Of a DNA stretch of 64,000 nucleotides, positions 23,092 to 34,404 are shown piece by piece (position 1 is the first letter of the stretch; every line of letters begins with the position of its first letter). Source of the DNA: Pogonophryne albipinna (Eukaryota; Chordata; Actinopteri; Perciformes; Artedidraconidae); assembly GCA_028583405.1 (NCBI GenBank), contig CM053249.1:33516808-33580807 (forward strand), read 5' to 3'. The translations under genes and the position numbers were made by a program. Below the pieces are notes generated by a model that saw only the letters and a program-made list of their open reading frames with translations, made no database searches and was not told the origin of the DNA.

Positions 23092-24218
23092 TTAACCTGT
23101 GCCGCCGGCGGGGGCTATGGGGCTGTGTCTCAGGGCTTCTTAACCTGTTATGCCCCACGGACCTGCGGGCGGGGGCAAAAACGCAACATCTGCAAGAAAC
23201 AGCATCTGAGGGCTTCTTAACATTTAACAAACTAGGAATGTGTCATACCCACTTAACGGGAAGAAACTCAGCTATCAGACAATATTAACAATTTTTACCG
23301 AAATAAAACACAAGTCTAACGCCGAGCCTCTGAATTAGCACTAAGAGAAAGAATGCTAACGCACTTAGTACATAACTCACGTTAGCGATCTTTTATACTT
23401 CATCGGATCTGCACAATATATCCTCTGAAAGCTGAGATTCCACAGATTCCAATGGTATAAATATCATTACTGAGCAATCAAAACTCGCGGCAGCGAATGC
23501 AAAACCAGACAACACACAACGGGACCAAATCGGCAAATAGGTCTTACCTTTGCTGTTTTCTGATCAAAAGTTGTGTTCAATGGCATTAAAACGCATAAAA
23601 CGCTGCTGAAGGTTAATCCAATGTCTCTGTGTCATTTTGAAATGATTACTGATAATCCATCATCATATTTATGATAAATAAGCCTAGTTTTCAGTTTCCA
23701 GAGCGTAACACAGCTTTCGGTTTGGGCAAGCTGCGTGCGCATCACTCTCACTTTTCAATGGTAACTAGGTGGATTTAGAATCTCCCCCTCGATTCTATTG
23801 GCTCTAACGGTTAAAAAGAGGTGTCAATCACCAAAATCGACCAATGGGTTCCAGAGAAACAACAAATACACCCAAATGACCCCAGAGGTGTTTTTTTTTT
23901 TTTAAACCTCTCTAAAAAGGTTACATTTCACTTGTTTTGCATCAATCTTGATACAGGGTACTTATTATATGTTATAGTTTGGATTCCTAAAGCTTTTAGT
24001 CTACTATCCCATCATTCAAGGGTGGTTTTCACTATAAGTAATGTTTTTTTTTTGGACGGACACAATAATTTACATTTTTCTACTATGTTCAATCTGCATT
24101 TACTTTAAAATAGAAAAAATCTGTATTGATTCTGACTTTTCTACATCCAACTCACAGGTTTATCATTGCTTTGAGAAAAAAGATTATTAATTTACCCCTT
24201 TTGCAAGTGAAGATATAG

Positions 24219-25540
24219 TGTTGGAGTCGGAAGGGCTGATAATTTATTCCGGCAAATTACTCAGACCTACTAATTGACCTAACGGACGTTATCGAGTCTA
24301 TGTAAGTTTACTGCTTGGCTCGGATCCACCAACGTCAGCAAAATCTCACCTCTATTAACTCCTGGAGAACCAGGTTCAATGAACTGCTGTTTCAATTCAG
24401 ACGACCCGCTAAATCTGTTTAAGCGATGCCGAAGGATTTTGATATCAGTAAGGAGGTGTGGCCCTACCTAAGTGTGATTGTGGCAGTGTGAAATCCTTAC
24501 CTTTGAAGCAGGAGAGGAGAGCGCAGATGTCTTTTAAGTTGTCCCAATCCAAAAGGTGGGATCAGTTTATTTGAAGAACAATTGGTCCACACTTATTATA
24601 CAGGGTTTCTACCTTCTCTCGTTACAACATGACAATCCTACAAAACATATCATGCTGTGGTCATGTTCTAATATGAAACCTCAATTCACAGTTTTACATT
24701 TATTACACTAAATTGTAACTTCAACTGCCCAATTCAGTTGTGATATTTAAATCTCCCGATAGAATTTAGAGGCATCTCCTCATAAACGACCGGTGATAAT
24801 AAAAAGCACATTCAAACTTTCATTCACCAAATCAATTGAATTTGGAGGAATTTCCTCACAGGTGGCGGGACACTAAAGATTCACAAACACACACCTATTT
24901 CCGCATGAATTTCCTCACAGGTGGCCGGATACTAAACATTCACAAACACACATCAATTCATTCCGCTCATTCAACCAATAAATTCATTCCGCTCATTCAA
25001 CCAAGAAATTCATTCCGCTCATTCAACCAAGAAATTCACTCCGCATTCAACAAAGAAATTCGAGAGATATTTACCAAGTTTGAGAGAACCTTACCGAGAG
25101 CAAAAACCCAGCTCTGAAGCTTTTCCCCTCTCACCCTGTGTTTTTAAGCTGAAAACAGGACAGAAAACCCAAGACACACCTTCTCATGCTTATGTAACAA
25201 AAGTTCATGACCTCTAATGTGCAGAACTAAAATATTATTCTCGGCTATGGAAAAAACACCTTTTTGGGGCCTCAGTTCTTTTTCACTAAGTCAGGAGCCC
25301 CCCTCCTTGTGCACCGCTGTAGGAAGAGGGAATAAACTGCCTCCTCTCTTATCAGTGACACCCATAAACCATTATAGGCCTTACACTCAACTTAAAAAAC
25401 CACATTGTCTATACTGTAAATATAGAAAATCATAAAATATGAAGCATTTTCATTTTGGGTTATACAAGAATATAATTTACTATATATGATTAAAATTAAC
25501 TTTTGTTTTAAGTATTCAACCTAATATGGAGATCTCAACA
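24219..25540 (+). mobile_element. LTR-like insertion of 1.3 kb
   Basis: It starts TGTTGGAGTC, ends GATCTCAACA, and is flanked by the 4 bp duplication ATAG (24215-24218, 25541-25544). The homologous copy at 38832-39446 has the uninterrupted site (GAAGATAT then GGTCATTTG), which confirms both junctions. TGTTG/CAACA ends with a 4 bp duplication fit an LTR. AATAAA occurs near 25330. Coding regions are absent. It holds tandem repeats at 24845-25061. Confidence 0.75.
24954..25061. repeat. minisatellite, about four 26 bp units
   Basis: Units of AAATTCATTCCGCTCATTCA plus ACCAAG; the last is degenerate. Just upstream (24845-24952) is a two-copy repeat of about 60 bp around TTTCCTCACAGGTGGC. Both lie inside the LTR-like insertion. 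Confidence 0.85.
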
Positions 25541-25613
25541 ATAGTCATTTGTTCTGGGAATGTAATTTTCGAGCCTGAGACCTGAAAAACAGAATCAGGG
25601 CTTAACAGGTTAA

Positions 25614-26444
25614 TAGCATTTTTACAAAAAAAAAGCCAATGCGAGCCTAACATGTGAAAAAATGGCTTAGACCTCAGAGAGTTAAACTTGGACCTGCGAC
25701 CATAGTTTTACTGTATTTTGTTTTGAAAATCCATAGCGGAGGTTTGTGTCGTACTACATGCGGTGTATTTTGCATATCTCTCAGTAGCCAACGATCTGTG
25801 AGTCTGTTGGCTCGGACATAAACTCCCTAATAAATGTAGTCTACATTTCATAAGAGGTGTAAAACCTGAGCATTTTAAATCGCATTTGAACGAAATGCTT
25901 ATATAATCTGTAGTTGTATTTGTATTGTTGATGTAATGTGTGAACGAGGCGATATAGAGAATGTTAAGCTGTCATTATTAGGCTGTAATTTGTTATATAC
26001 TGTTGGAGTGGTAAGCAGGCCTATTGTTTTTGCATATTTGGGGAGTTAGGTGGTTCGCGAGTGTTTTTTTATTGGTCAAGTGGTCCTTGGTATGAAAAAG
26101 TTGGAGAAACACCGCCCTAGACTCATCCTCAAGCAGTAAGGCTCTCTTGTGGACTTTTCCAGCAGTAACCCTTTCTCGTGGAATTCTTCTCCAGCGGTTA
26201 TGAACTGGTCCTCCAGCAGTGATTCTCTCCTGTTTACTTGTCCATAAGCAGTAACCGTCTTGTAGACGCCCTTTTGTGGACTGGTCCTTCAGCAGTACTG
26301 CTCTTGTGGACTCATCCTGGCTTTAAAATAATATTGCAATGTTTTTAGGCCGTGCTATGCACAATATATATCGTAATGTTCTAAATGATCCACTAAATCC
26401 TTTGCATACAGACACACCAGTAGTCCCTGATGATGACTCTAGTA
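25614..26444. other. repeat-derived intron DNA
   Basis: A hAT-type right end (AAAGTTGGAGAAACACCGCC) lies near 26096-26115. It is followed by about 200 bp of degenerate tandem units built on CAGCAGTAA and TGTGGACT-like words (26120-26320). Similar words recur at 31255-31400. No gene. Confidence 0.45.
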
Positions 26445-27284
26445 CAGTGGTTCTCAACTGGTCAGGCCTCGGGACCCACTTTTTCCTTTGTCAATAAATC
26501 GCGACCCGACATTTTTAACCACTCAAATCTATTCAACAAAAAATCGTGCTGTAATATATATACGCTTGTCAGCATACAATATTAATTAATGTGAAGTACA
26601 GTGCATATATCCCTTATATCCCTTCACAGAAGTATGCTTTTAAAAAAGGTTTAATGAGATGATGGAATCAAAGCTGAATTGTATCACATAAAAAGGCACA
26701 CATGCTGAAAACCCAACCCCACAAGGGGTTCTGGGGGGATTATCCCCCTAGGAGATTTTTAGAAATACTAACATATAAACTACACATTCTGGTACACTCT
26801 GAGAAGAAAATAAATAAATCTATTACTACCCGACATATAATATGTTATGCCATTGTTTGTTTTTCACTTTGTTCTGACAGCTGAACTTGCTGCTCCACAC
26901 AGAGAGAAGAGTAAAGAGGACGGAGTCTGTGTGAATTACTTTGTGGGTAAGGGTAGATAGCTCCCATTGTTCTGTGACCTGTCAATCATCAAACCGGGGG
27001 TCATATTTCATTATGTGTTCATTTTTATCTGAAGTTGTACCCATGGATGTATAAAAAAGATTTCTACCGCAAAGTTATTTTCCGTGGGGACTTCCGGCAA
27101 CTATCTTGATTCTGATTGCCAGAAGAATAAAAAAAACATCAGCAAAGATGTTTTATTGAGAAGATAATCACTACTTGACAGACGTTTATGGTCTCCGGTA
27201 CTTCCAGTCCAACGCCTATTGAATGCACAGCGTTAGAAAACCGGGCCTTCAAAATAAAGGCGACCCACCAGTTGAGAACCACTG
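26445..27284. mobile_element. hAT non-autonomous element
   Basis: 840 bp between perfect 8 bp duplications CTCTAGTA (26437-26444, 27285-27292). The inverted ends CAGTGGTTCTCAACTGGTCA and, from the right, CAGTGGTTCTCAACTGGTGG match almost fully. No transposase. An exon-like segment lies at about 26880-26946 (see findings). Confidence 0.92.
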
Positions 27285-27313
27285 CTCTAGTAGTCTCTGC
27301 AACATACAGTATA

Positions 27314-28908
27314 CAGTGGGGCAAAAAAGTATTTAGTCAGCCACCAATTGTGCAAGTTCTCCCACTAAAAAAGATGAGAGAGGCCTGTAATTTTCATCCT
27401 AGGTACACTTCAACTATGAGAGACAGAATGGGGGGAAATAATCCAGGAAATCACATTGTAGGATTTTTAATGAATGAATTGGTAAATTCCTCGGTAAAAT
27501 AAGTATTTGGTCACCTACAAACAAACAAGATTTCTGGCTCTCCCAGACCTGTAACTTCTTCTTTAAGAGCCTCCACTTGTTAACTGTATTAATGGAACCC
27601 GTTTGAACTCGTTATCAGTATAAAAGACACCTGTCCACAACCTCAAACAGTCACACTCCAAACTCCACTATGGCCAAGACCAAAGAGCTGTCAAAGGACA
27701 CCAGAAACAAAATTGTAGACCTGCACCAGGCTGGGAAGACTGAATCTGCAATAGGTAAGCAGCTTGGTGTGAAGAAATCAACTGTGGGAGCAATTATTAG
27801 AAAATGGAAGACATACAAGACCACTGATAATCTCCCTCGATCTGGGGCTCCACGCAAGATCTCACCCCGTGGGGTCAAAATTATCACAAGAACGGTGAGC
27901 AAAAATCCCAGAACCACACGGGGGGACCTAGTCAATGACCTGCAGAGAGCTGGGACCAAAGTAACAAAGGCTACCATCAGTAACACACTACGTCGCCAGG
28001 GACTCAAATCCTGCAGTGCCAGACGTGTCCCCCTGCTTAAGCCAGTACATGTCCAGGCCCGTCTGAAGTTTGCTAGAGAGCATTTAGATGATCCAGAAGA
28101 GGATTGGGAGAATGCCATATGGTCAGATGAAACCAAAATAGAACTTTTTGGTAAAAACTCAACTAGACTTGTTTGGAGGAGAAAGAATGCTGAGTTGCAT
28201 CCAAAGAACACTATACCTACTGTAAAACATGGGGGTGGAAACATCATGCTTTGGGGCTGTTTTTCTGCAAAGGGACCAGGACGACTGATCCGTGTAAAGG
28301 AAAGAATGAATGGGGCCATGTATCGTGAGATTTTGAGTGACAACCTCCTTCCATCAGCAAGGGCATTGAAGATGAAATGTGGCTGGGTCTTTCAGCATGA
28401 CAATGATCCCAAACACACCGCCCGGGCAACGAAGGAGTGGCTTCGTAAGAAGCATTTCAAGGTCCTGGAGTGGCCTAGCCAGTCTCCAGATCTCAACCCC
28501 ATAGAAAATCTTTGGAGGGAGTTGAAAGTCCGTGTTGCCCAGCGACAGCCCCAAAACATCACTGCTCTAGAGGAGATCTGCATGGAGGAATGGGCCAAAA
28601 TACCAGCAACAGTGTGTGAAAACCTTGTGAAGACTTACAGAAAACGTTTGACCTCTGTCATTGCCAACAAAGGGTATATAACAAATTATTTAGATGAACT
28701 TTTGTTATTGACCAAATACTTATTTTCCACCATAATTTGCAAATAAATTCTTTAAAAATCAGACAATGTGATTTCCTGGATTATTTCCCCTCATTCTGTC
28801 TCTCATAGTTGAGGTATACCTAGGATGAAAATTACAGGCCTCTCTCATCTTTTTAAGTGGGAGAACTTGCACAATTGGTGGCTGACTAAATACTTTTTTG
28901 CCCCACTG
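27314..28908 (+). mobile_element. Tc1/mariner element, apparently complete
   Basis: 1,595 bp flanked by TA (27312-27313, 28909-28910). Inverted repeats of about 200 bp: 27314-27513 and 28709-28908, starting CAGTGGGGCAAAAAAGTATT on each side. The outer 140 bp differ at only a few positions. Within each inverted repeat, an outer and an inner direct repeat share AAGTATTTRGTCA, the IR/DR layout of Sleeping-Beauty-type elements. One intact transposase lies between them. It inserted 30 bp to the right of the hAT at 26445-27284. Confidence 0.96.
27670..28746 (+). CDS. Tc1-family transposase, intact frame
   Basis: 358 codons without a stop. Residues 1-120 form the paired-like DNA-binding region (two helix-turn-helix segments joined by an RPR-like GAPRKISP stretch). 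The DDE catalytic core has Asp153 (IWSDETK), Asp244 (QHDNDPKHT) and Glu279 (NPIENLW), a DD34E spacing typical of Tc1. A glycine-rich [12 protein letters not shown] box lies between them. The last dozen or so residues (from about 28709) are encoded inside the right inverted repeat; relatives usually end a little earlier, so this tail may be a readthrough extension. It catalyses cut-and-paste transposition at TA sites. The intact frame and well-matched ends suggest a young copy; activity is not shown. Confidence 0.95.
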   Translation: MAKTKELSKDTRNKIVDLHQAGKTESAIGKQLGVKKSTVGAIIRKWKTYKTTDNLPRSGAPRKISPRGVKIITRTVSKNPRTTRGDLVNDLQRAGTKVTKATISNTLRRQGLKSCSARRVPLLKPVHVQARLKFAREHLDDPEEDWENAIWSDETKIELFGKNSTRLVWRRKNAELHPKNTIPTVKHGGGNIMLWGCFSAKGPGRLIRVKERMNGAMYREILSDNLLPSARALKMKCGWVFQHDNDPKHTARATKEWLRKKHFKVLEWPSQSPDLNPIENLWRELKVRVAQRQPQNITALEEICMEEWAKIPATVCENLVKTYRKRLTSVIANKGYITNYLDELLLLTKYLFSTIICK

Positions 28909-28910
28909 TA

Positions 28911-29956
28911 TTTGCATTAAAACATTCTTGTTTATATTTAGAAGTGGACTATATATTTTTTACTTGCGTTTAAAATCACAATTAAATTAAATTAAACAAA
29001 GAATGATATATTCAAACCAGGCAATTACACACATAGTAAACAAAAATAGACCCTTAAAAATGTGCTCAAAGGAAAAAGTATTATTCCAAAACAACACCAA
29101 TTAAAGTGCACTTATGGTGTATGGATTCAGGTAATTTCAAAGATATTAAAATGAAAAGTTCCAGGCTGCAGAGCAAGAACAGTCACATCACAGGAGTGTG
29201 TGTCTGCATGTGTTTTAGGTATTTATAAAGAAATAACATCTGACTGAGATATGTAGAAAAATAAATAAAAAACATACATTGCAAAACATTTTTGGTGTTG
29301 ACTGAGTTGGAAGATTTCTTTACAATTATTATAATTTAAATGTATTGTGAGAGACAGTTGTTTGGAAGAATGTAGTTCCCTCATTGATATGCAGAGGGGG
29401 CACACACAATCACGCACATTTACATTTTTGCAGCACTTGGGTGCTATATTCACCAGACAACAAGGCTTGTATTACATTGCTGATAATAAAATAATGATAT
29501 ATTTTCCACTAGGGGAACATAGCTCCCCAATCTCATGGTGCAGTCAATGGCCAAAACACGCGTTATGCCTGTTACGGTGGAGATGCACACTTAACGAGTT
29601 TTGTGACACGAGTGCTTCTTGCAGTCCTTGTGCCTTGATATTTCCTGAGTGATCTTCCAGGAAAAAGCCTGTTTGTAGGCTCCCGGTTGTCAAGGTAATG
29701 TACCATGAAACTCTTGGAAAAGGCAAATGCAATGGACTTGACCACAGATGGGAGGATGTGGAGAAGAAGGTCACATTTGTTAGCGGATTAGGCCACTTTT
29801 CCCTCGCAGAAATTTAATACTGCGTTCTCTGCAACAAAATTGCCACCAGGCCCTTCATATTTTGGATCAAACGCTTTGATGAGATTTGGAACTAACTTAT
29901 TCTACAATAGTAGGGTCCATGTCTTTGGCAATGTAGTTGGTTGTTGCGGCCATGAT
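28911..29956. other. intron DNA without recognised feature
   Basis: AT-rich. Minus-strand frames near 29544-29774 show no motif. From 29465 the sequence may be an old transposon relic, since it resumes after the hAT at 29965 with a similar look, but I cannot identify it. Confidence 0.4.
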
Positions 29957-29964
29957 TTCATTAC

Positions 29965-30258
29965 TAGGGCTGTCAGTCGATTAAAATATTTAATCGCGAT
30001 TAATCGCATGATTGTCCATAGTTAATCGCACATTTTTGATCTGTTCTAAATGTACCTTAGAGGAATATTTTTCAAGTTTTTAATACTCTTATAAACATGA
30101 GTGGACAAATATGCTTTATGCTAATGTTTATTATCATTTGAACAATGACAAATATTCTCATGAATATTAAACACAACAACCTCTGAACATTACAAATATT
30201 CGCCTCAATTCAACCTGGAACCTCTCTCATTCAATAATACAATACAAAGTGTGTGTGC

Positions 30259-30293
<35 letters not shown>

Positions 30294-30844
30294 CGTGTGT
30301 GTGATCGTTGGAGCTATATGCAACTCAAGGCATATGCTCGAACGGGAGCTGCCTGGACGCTGCAATCATGTTGCGCACTATCCGTGCTGAGTGTGCTGAC
30401 TTTTCGTACAATGTCCCACTGTCTGGCTTCCTGCATAAAGTCAAGTGCTCGGCGCAGTTGTGGCGAAATGTCGCTCCTCTGTTTTCATTTAAACAGCTCC
30501 TTTTATCCGTTAGCGCAGCTAGCTAGCACCAGATGCTAACAACAACAATGCACGTAAGGTCTCTCTCTCGCTCGCTCGGGCCACACATACACAAACCCTC
30601 CCGGTCCTCCCGATGGCCAGTCGGTGCCTGCCGGTGAGCGTGGAAGTGTGGTCTGCCGCAAGCAGGGAGCAGGAGCGGGGCTGTCAGCATCAGCTTGTAG
30701 ATGGTATTTTAAACTCGATGCGCTCTGAAACTACGGGGCGGTCGAGGAAAAAAAATACACATGCGTTAATCGCGTTAAAATAATTAGTGGCGTTAATTTT
30801 TTTTTGCGTTAACGCGTTATTAACGCGTTAACTTGACAGCCCTA
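29965..30844. mobile_element. hAT non-autonomous element
   Basis: 880 bp with the perfect 8 bp duplication TTCATTAC (29957-29964, 30845-30852). Ends TAGGGCTGTCAGTCGATTAA and (inverted) TAGGGCTGTCAAGTTAACGC. The terminal regions are packed with ATTAATCGC/GCGTTAA words forming short palindromes. A (GT)n tract lies at 30249-30302. No transposase. A smaller element with similar TAGGGCTG ends lies at 47020-47362. Confidence 0.92.
30249..30302. repeat. (GT)n microsatellite
   Basis: About 54 bp of GT with a few GC interruptions, inside the hAT element. Confidence 0.9.
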
Positions 30845-30852
30845 TTCATTAC

Positions 30853-31631
30853 ATCTTGGGCTTTTGTTGTCGTATGCGTTGGACTTTGAAAACAAAGACC
30901 TTGGGGTTATTGGCACATGGGATGGTTTCTTTGGCGTTATATTTAAGGCTCAGGCACTCATTTAGTTGTGGGTGGCATTTCAAATGGTCACGAATGGATG
31001 GTACTGCTCCCTTTTCAGCAATGGTGAACTGCATTATTTGCAGATACCAATGGTTATTTTTTCACAGCTTCCCAATGATGCCCAAATAATTGCCAGACAA
31101 GGAATCCACTGCCAATTTTCTTTTGACCTCCATCATATCACTTGCTGCTTGACTTGGTGCTTGACTTTATTCACGCCTTTCAGGTCCTTAACCATAGATA
31201 GTCAAAATAAGATCTTCACCTGTTCCAAGATAATCAAAGTAATTAACACTCTTTTAGTCGTCCTTCAGCAGTGAGTGGCTCGTCGACTATGCCTCCAGCT
31301 GTAATTCTCTCGCTCTTGGAGTCTCCAACATTCTCTCTCCCCTTCTCTTTATACATCCATGGTCTTCTGCTGTCTTTTTCACGACTCATCCTCCTGCAAT
31401 AACACTATGTTATAGATTTAATAGAAATACATCCCACAGTTGAGATTATTTTCACTCAAAATCTTTATTTGAAAATAAAAGATCAGAGGAACACCAGTCA
31501 CTAACTCCATCCTCAGGTTATCTGCACCAAATGTCACAACAACCAAGCCAGTAGTTGTTAAGATAATGCAATAAAAAACATATACAGTAGAATTCATCCT
31601 CTCGAGAACAAGACTGTTCCGTCAGTTTTTT
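30853..31631. other. intron DNA, possible old hAT relic
   Basis: The minus strand near 30900-31034 gives a frame with a BED-like ending (SIRDHLKCHP), hinting at an old transposase zinc finger, but stops and frameshifts prevent a firm call. Nothing else is recognised. Confidence 0.3.
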
Positions 31632-31960
31632 TGGGCTCAGTTTGTAGGGACTTTGCCATTTGCGATTGAAGGGCGGCCGTTTCAAGTCCCGATTGGACAA
31701 TAAAGGAGTGTTGACTGGTAGCTAGAGAGGTGCCAGTTCACCTTCTGGGCCCTGCCGAGGTGCCCTTGAGCAAGGAGCGAACCCCTAAGTGCTCCCTGGC
31801 AGCCTCTTCAGTCTGGACCTCTCCAGATGCATGTGCATTCTACCTGTACTCTGTATATTGTGTATACTATGTGTCTATTACAATACATGTGCATGTTCGC
31901 ACCTAACTGTATACTTGTGTGTCTGAATTTTCCCAGAGGGGGATAATAAAGGTTCATCTT
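31632..31960 (+). mobile_element. tRNA-derived SINE
   Basis: The head has A-box-like GGGCTCAGTTTGTAGGG (31634) and B-box-like GTTTCAAGTCCC (31679), the internal RNA polymerase III promoter of tRNA-type SINEs. The body carries the common fish SINE block TGCCCTTGAGCAAGGAGCGA, and the tail ends CAGAGGGGGATAATAAAGG. Flanking duplications are not obvious. Confidence 0.75.
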
Positions 31961-32036
31961 CTGGGTATGTGAGTTGCTCTTGGGCAGAAGAGCACACAGG
32001 ATGTCACCCATTTTTGTGACGTTTTGTTTATGCGTT

Positions 32037-32786
32037 TGTTACAGCCGCTGTTTACCTTGTGCCGTTAACTCTGTTTTGTGTGTGCATGTGAATGAGCTGT
32101 GCAGTTCATCAGCTGTTATTGGCCGTTCCGCCCTCGCAACCTCCGCGGTGATTGGACTGAAGTCATCTGATCCCCGCCCGCTTCGGCTACGTCACCCGGG
32201 GGAGGAGTACAAAGGCCGGGCAAGGACATCATTCGAGAGGCTCTGTATTGTGGGACAGACGCCTCAAGCCTCTCATTCTGTTATTGCCATATTCTGTGTC
32301 TCGTTAGACTGCCTAGCAGTGTGTCGAGTAGAGTTTCTGTGTTTAGTACACTGATTAGCAGTGGGTCGTAGTGTGTGGTGTTTAGTATAGGGTGTGTGTG
32401 TGTATGGCTTAGATCCAGGTTAGCTTAGCGCCTGTAGAACAGCACTTGTACGAGTATTGGTTGGACCCAGGTGATTAGCACCTGTCGATCACCAGCAGCT
32501 GTGGGTTTTGCACAGCCCTTTCAATTACATGTACCACGTTAACGTGAGGTTTTGTTTCTCTTTTATTTAAACTATTACACTGTATGTCCGTTTTACTCCT
32601 TTTGAGTTCTCCTTTTGTTTGGTTATTGTCAACCGGTGCCCTTTTGGCCTTTTTGTTTGTTCAGGCTGCTTGCCTGCCATTTTTGTTCACCTTGCTTTAT
32701 AATAAACCCATTTATGATTATTACCAATTCCAATCTGGTCGTGTCGCTTCCCTTTTGGTTCCCCTAGCCCAATAGGGAGCGTAACA
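32037..32786 (+). mobile_element. solo LTR, 750 bp
   Basis: Starts TGTTACAGCC, ends GAGCGTAACA (inverted TGTTAC/GTAACA), and is flanked by the 5 bp duplication GCGTT (32032-32036, 32787-32791). An AATAAA occurs near 32700 in the expected R/U5 region. No adjoining coding region. Probably Ty3/Gypsy-type by duplication size. Confidence 0.85.
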
Positions 32787-32791
32787 GCGTT

Positions 32792-33880
32792 AAATGCTAG
32801 ATTGTGTATGTTTATATCTACACCTTTTTGTTTAAAACCTAATTTAGTGGGAATGCTGTTAACAGCATTCCCACTAACTGTTCTTCTACGGACAATTTTT
32901 TATTATCCCGCCGGTATTTTGGCCCTCTTCTCCTACCGCATTGAACATCGCAGAAACTCCGTTCAAACATCAAAACGTTCAGCTCGGTCGGGAATCGATG
33001 GCTATTACTTTTCTCATTCATAACTTTCCTAATTCCAGAGATACATCCCATAATAAATCACATTTTTAACATTGAAGTCAATGGAGGAAATCTTCAACTT
33101 CAACAAATGTTCATGCGACTTCAACTGCTAACTGTTCATTCATACTTTCACTCAGAAACCTCATTCCAACTTTCAAATGTTACAAATCTTTCTAACATTA
33201 TTCGTGTAAAACAACTTTTAAATCTGATTCTTACTTTTAGAGATATTAACATTTGTTCAGACCTTGTTTTAGAGGTTTTCTTCACATTTTAACATTAACT
33301 AGAGTGCGTGATGTCACACCTAGAGGGTAAGAAATCTTGAAATGTGCCTTCATATATTTTTTTAAACTGCCATAATTCCCAAACCCTACATTCCTGGGAC
33401 ATAATTTTTCATGATAAACGTAGGAAAACATCTCATAGCTTGAAAAATGACAAATAATTAAGCAAAAATAATTCAACAAAATGCCTCTTGAGGACATGAA
33501 GTGACAAAAACGTTCAACATGTCTCCATTAAAGCCCATTGTAATTTCAGGCAGATATTTCCTCACAGCAGCAGCCGCACACTTTTAGTTAAACTGCCAAA
33601 AAGGCCACATTATTAACCCGAAACTACACAAAAATTACACTTCAGATACTCAACTTCCTTGACATGCTTCAGGTTTTGAAATTTCACAGATATCTGTTAC
33701 GGTTCTTCCACAAAACGTTCACATGTAACAGGTTTATCTCTCATTATACTCAAAAAATTATACATGCTTCTTCCACCAAAAAAATTACATTTATTCGAGT
33801 AATTTTTACACAGGTTAGTTTACAGTAATATTCACATTAATCAGTCTGTTTATATTCACTGCTATGTAACTGTAACCTGA
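32792..33880. other. intron DNA with a MITE end and a perfect palindrome
   Basis: After the palindrome (32845-32876), sequence beginning CAGCATTCCCACTAACTG and GTTCTTCTACGGACAATTTT resembles a common dispersed teleost repeat; a related end occurs near 37256-37305. The rest is AT-rich with no coding content. Confidence 0.5.
32845..32876. repeat. 32 bp perfect palindrome centred on GTTAAC
   Basis: TAGTGGGAATGCTGTT is followed at once by its exact reverse complement. The centre contains TTAA. It looks like two transposon ends of the same family abutting head to head at a TTAA target. Confidence 0.95.
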
Positions 33881-34404
33881 GAACCACTGAAGCTACAACA
33901 GTCCAACTTTTAAAGGAACCCCCCCCCCCCCCATTTAAAAACAGTTCTTGTTAAGAAAAACAAGCATATCTGCCTTCTCAGGCATACCGGGAAGAAATGT
34001 TTGAACATTTTAAAGTAAAATGCTTCAATCTGGTGCACTTTAAGCAGAATTACTAGAGACTAGATCTAGGGGGTACAACTCTAAACACCCATATGAAAAA
34101 GATCGGTTTACATTTTAATAATTAAATAAGTATGTGAACATAACCAATAACCTACCATAGCCAATAACAAATACATGTAACGTATTTTAGTTTTGTTGTT
34201 CATTCATATCTTATTTTACTATTTTATCTATGCATATTTTTTTATCTCAAGTTTAAAACGATATGTCTGGTTTACTGTCCTATAGTATACATTGGAATGA
34301 TTTCAAACCTGTTTTATCCCAATAATTAGAAAGGAGTGCCTTGGAAATATGTGTTTACATAAATTGTGATCAAAACGTTTGAGACCCACTGAGATAACTT
34401 AGAC

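Larger units (their letters stand above)
23144..25609. mobile_element. TTAA-flanked transposon interrupted by an LTR
   Basis: TTAA at 23140-23143 and 25610-25613 bracket inverted ends CCTGTTATGCCCC and GGGCTTAACAGG. A second, 615 bp copy is at 38832-39446. The two share the body near 24115-24214 and 25541-25609, while this copy has 1.3 kb extra (24219-25540). Non-coding, so a piggyBac-like MITE. It lies in the Rag intron. Confidence 0.8.

Noticed and set aside
27651..28343. 230-codon minus-strand frame
   Set aside because: Antisense to the intact Tc1 transposase.
31974..32354. 126-codon plus-strand frame
   Set aside because: Lies across the boundary and body of a solo LTR; no protein motif.
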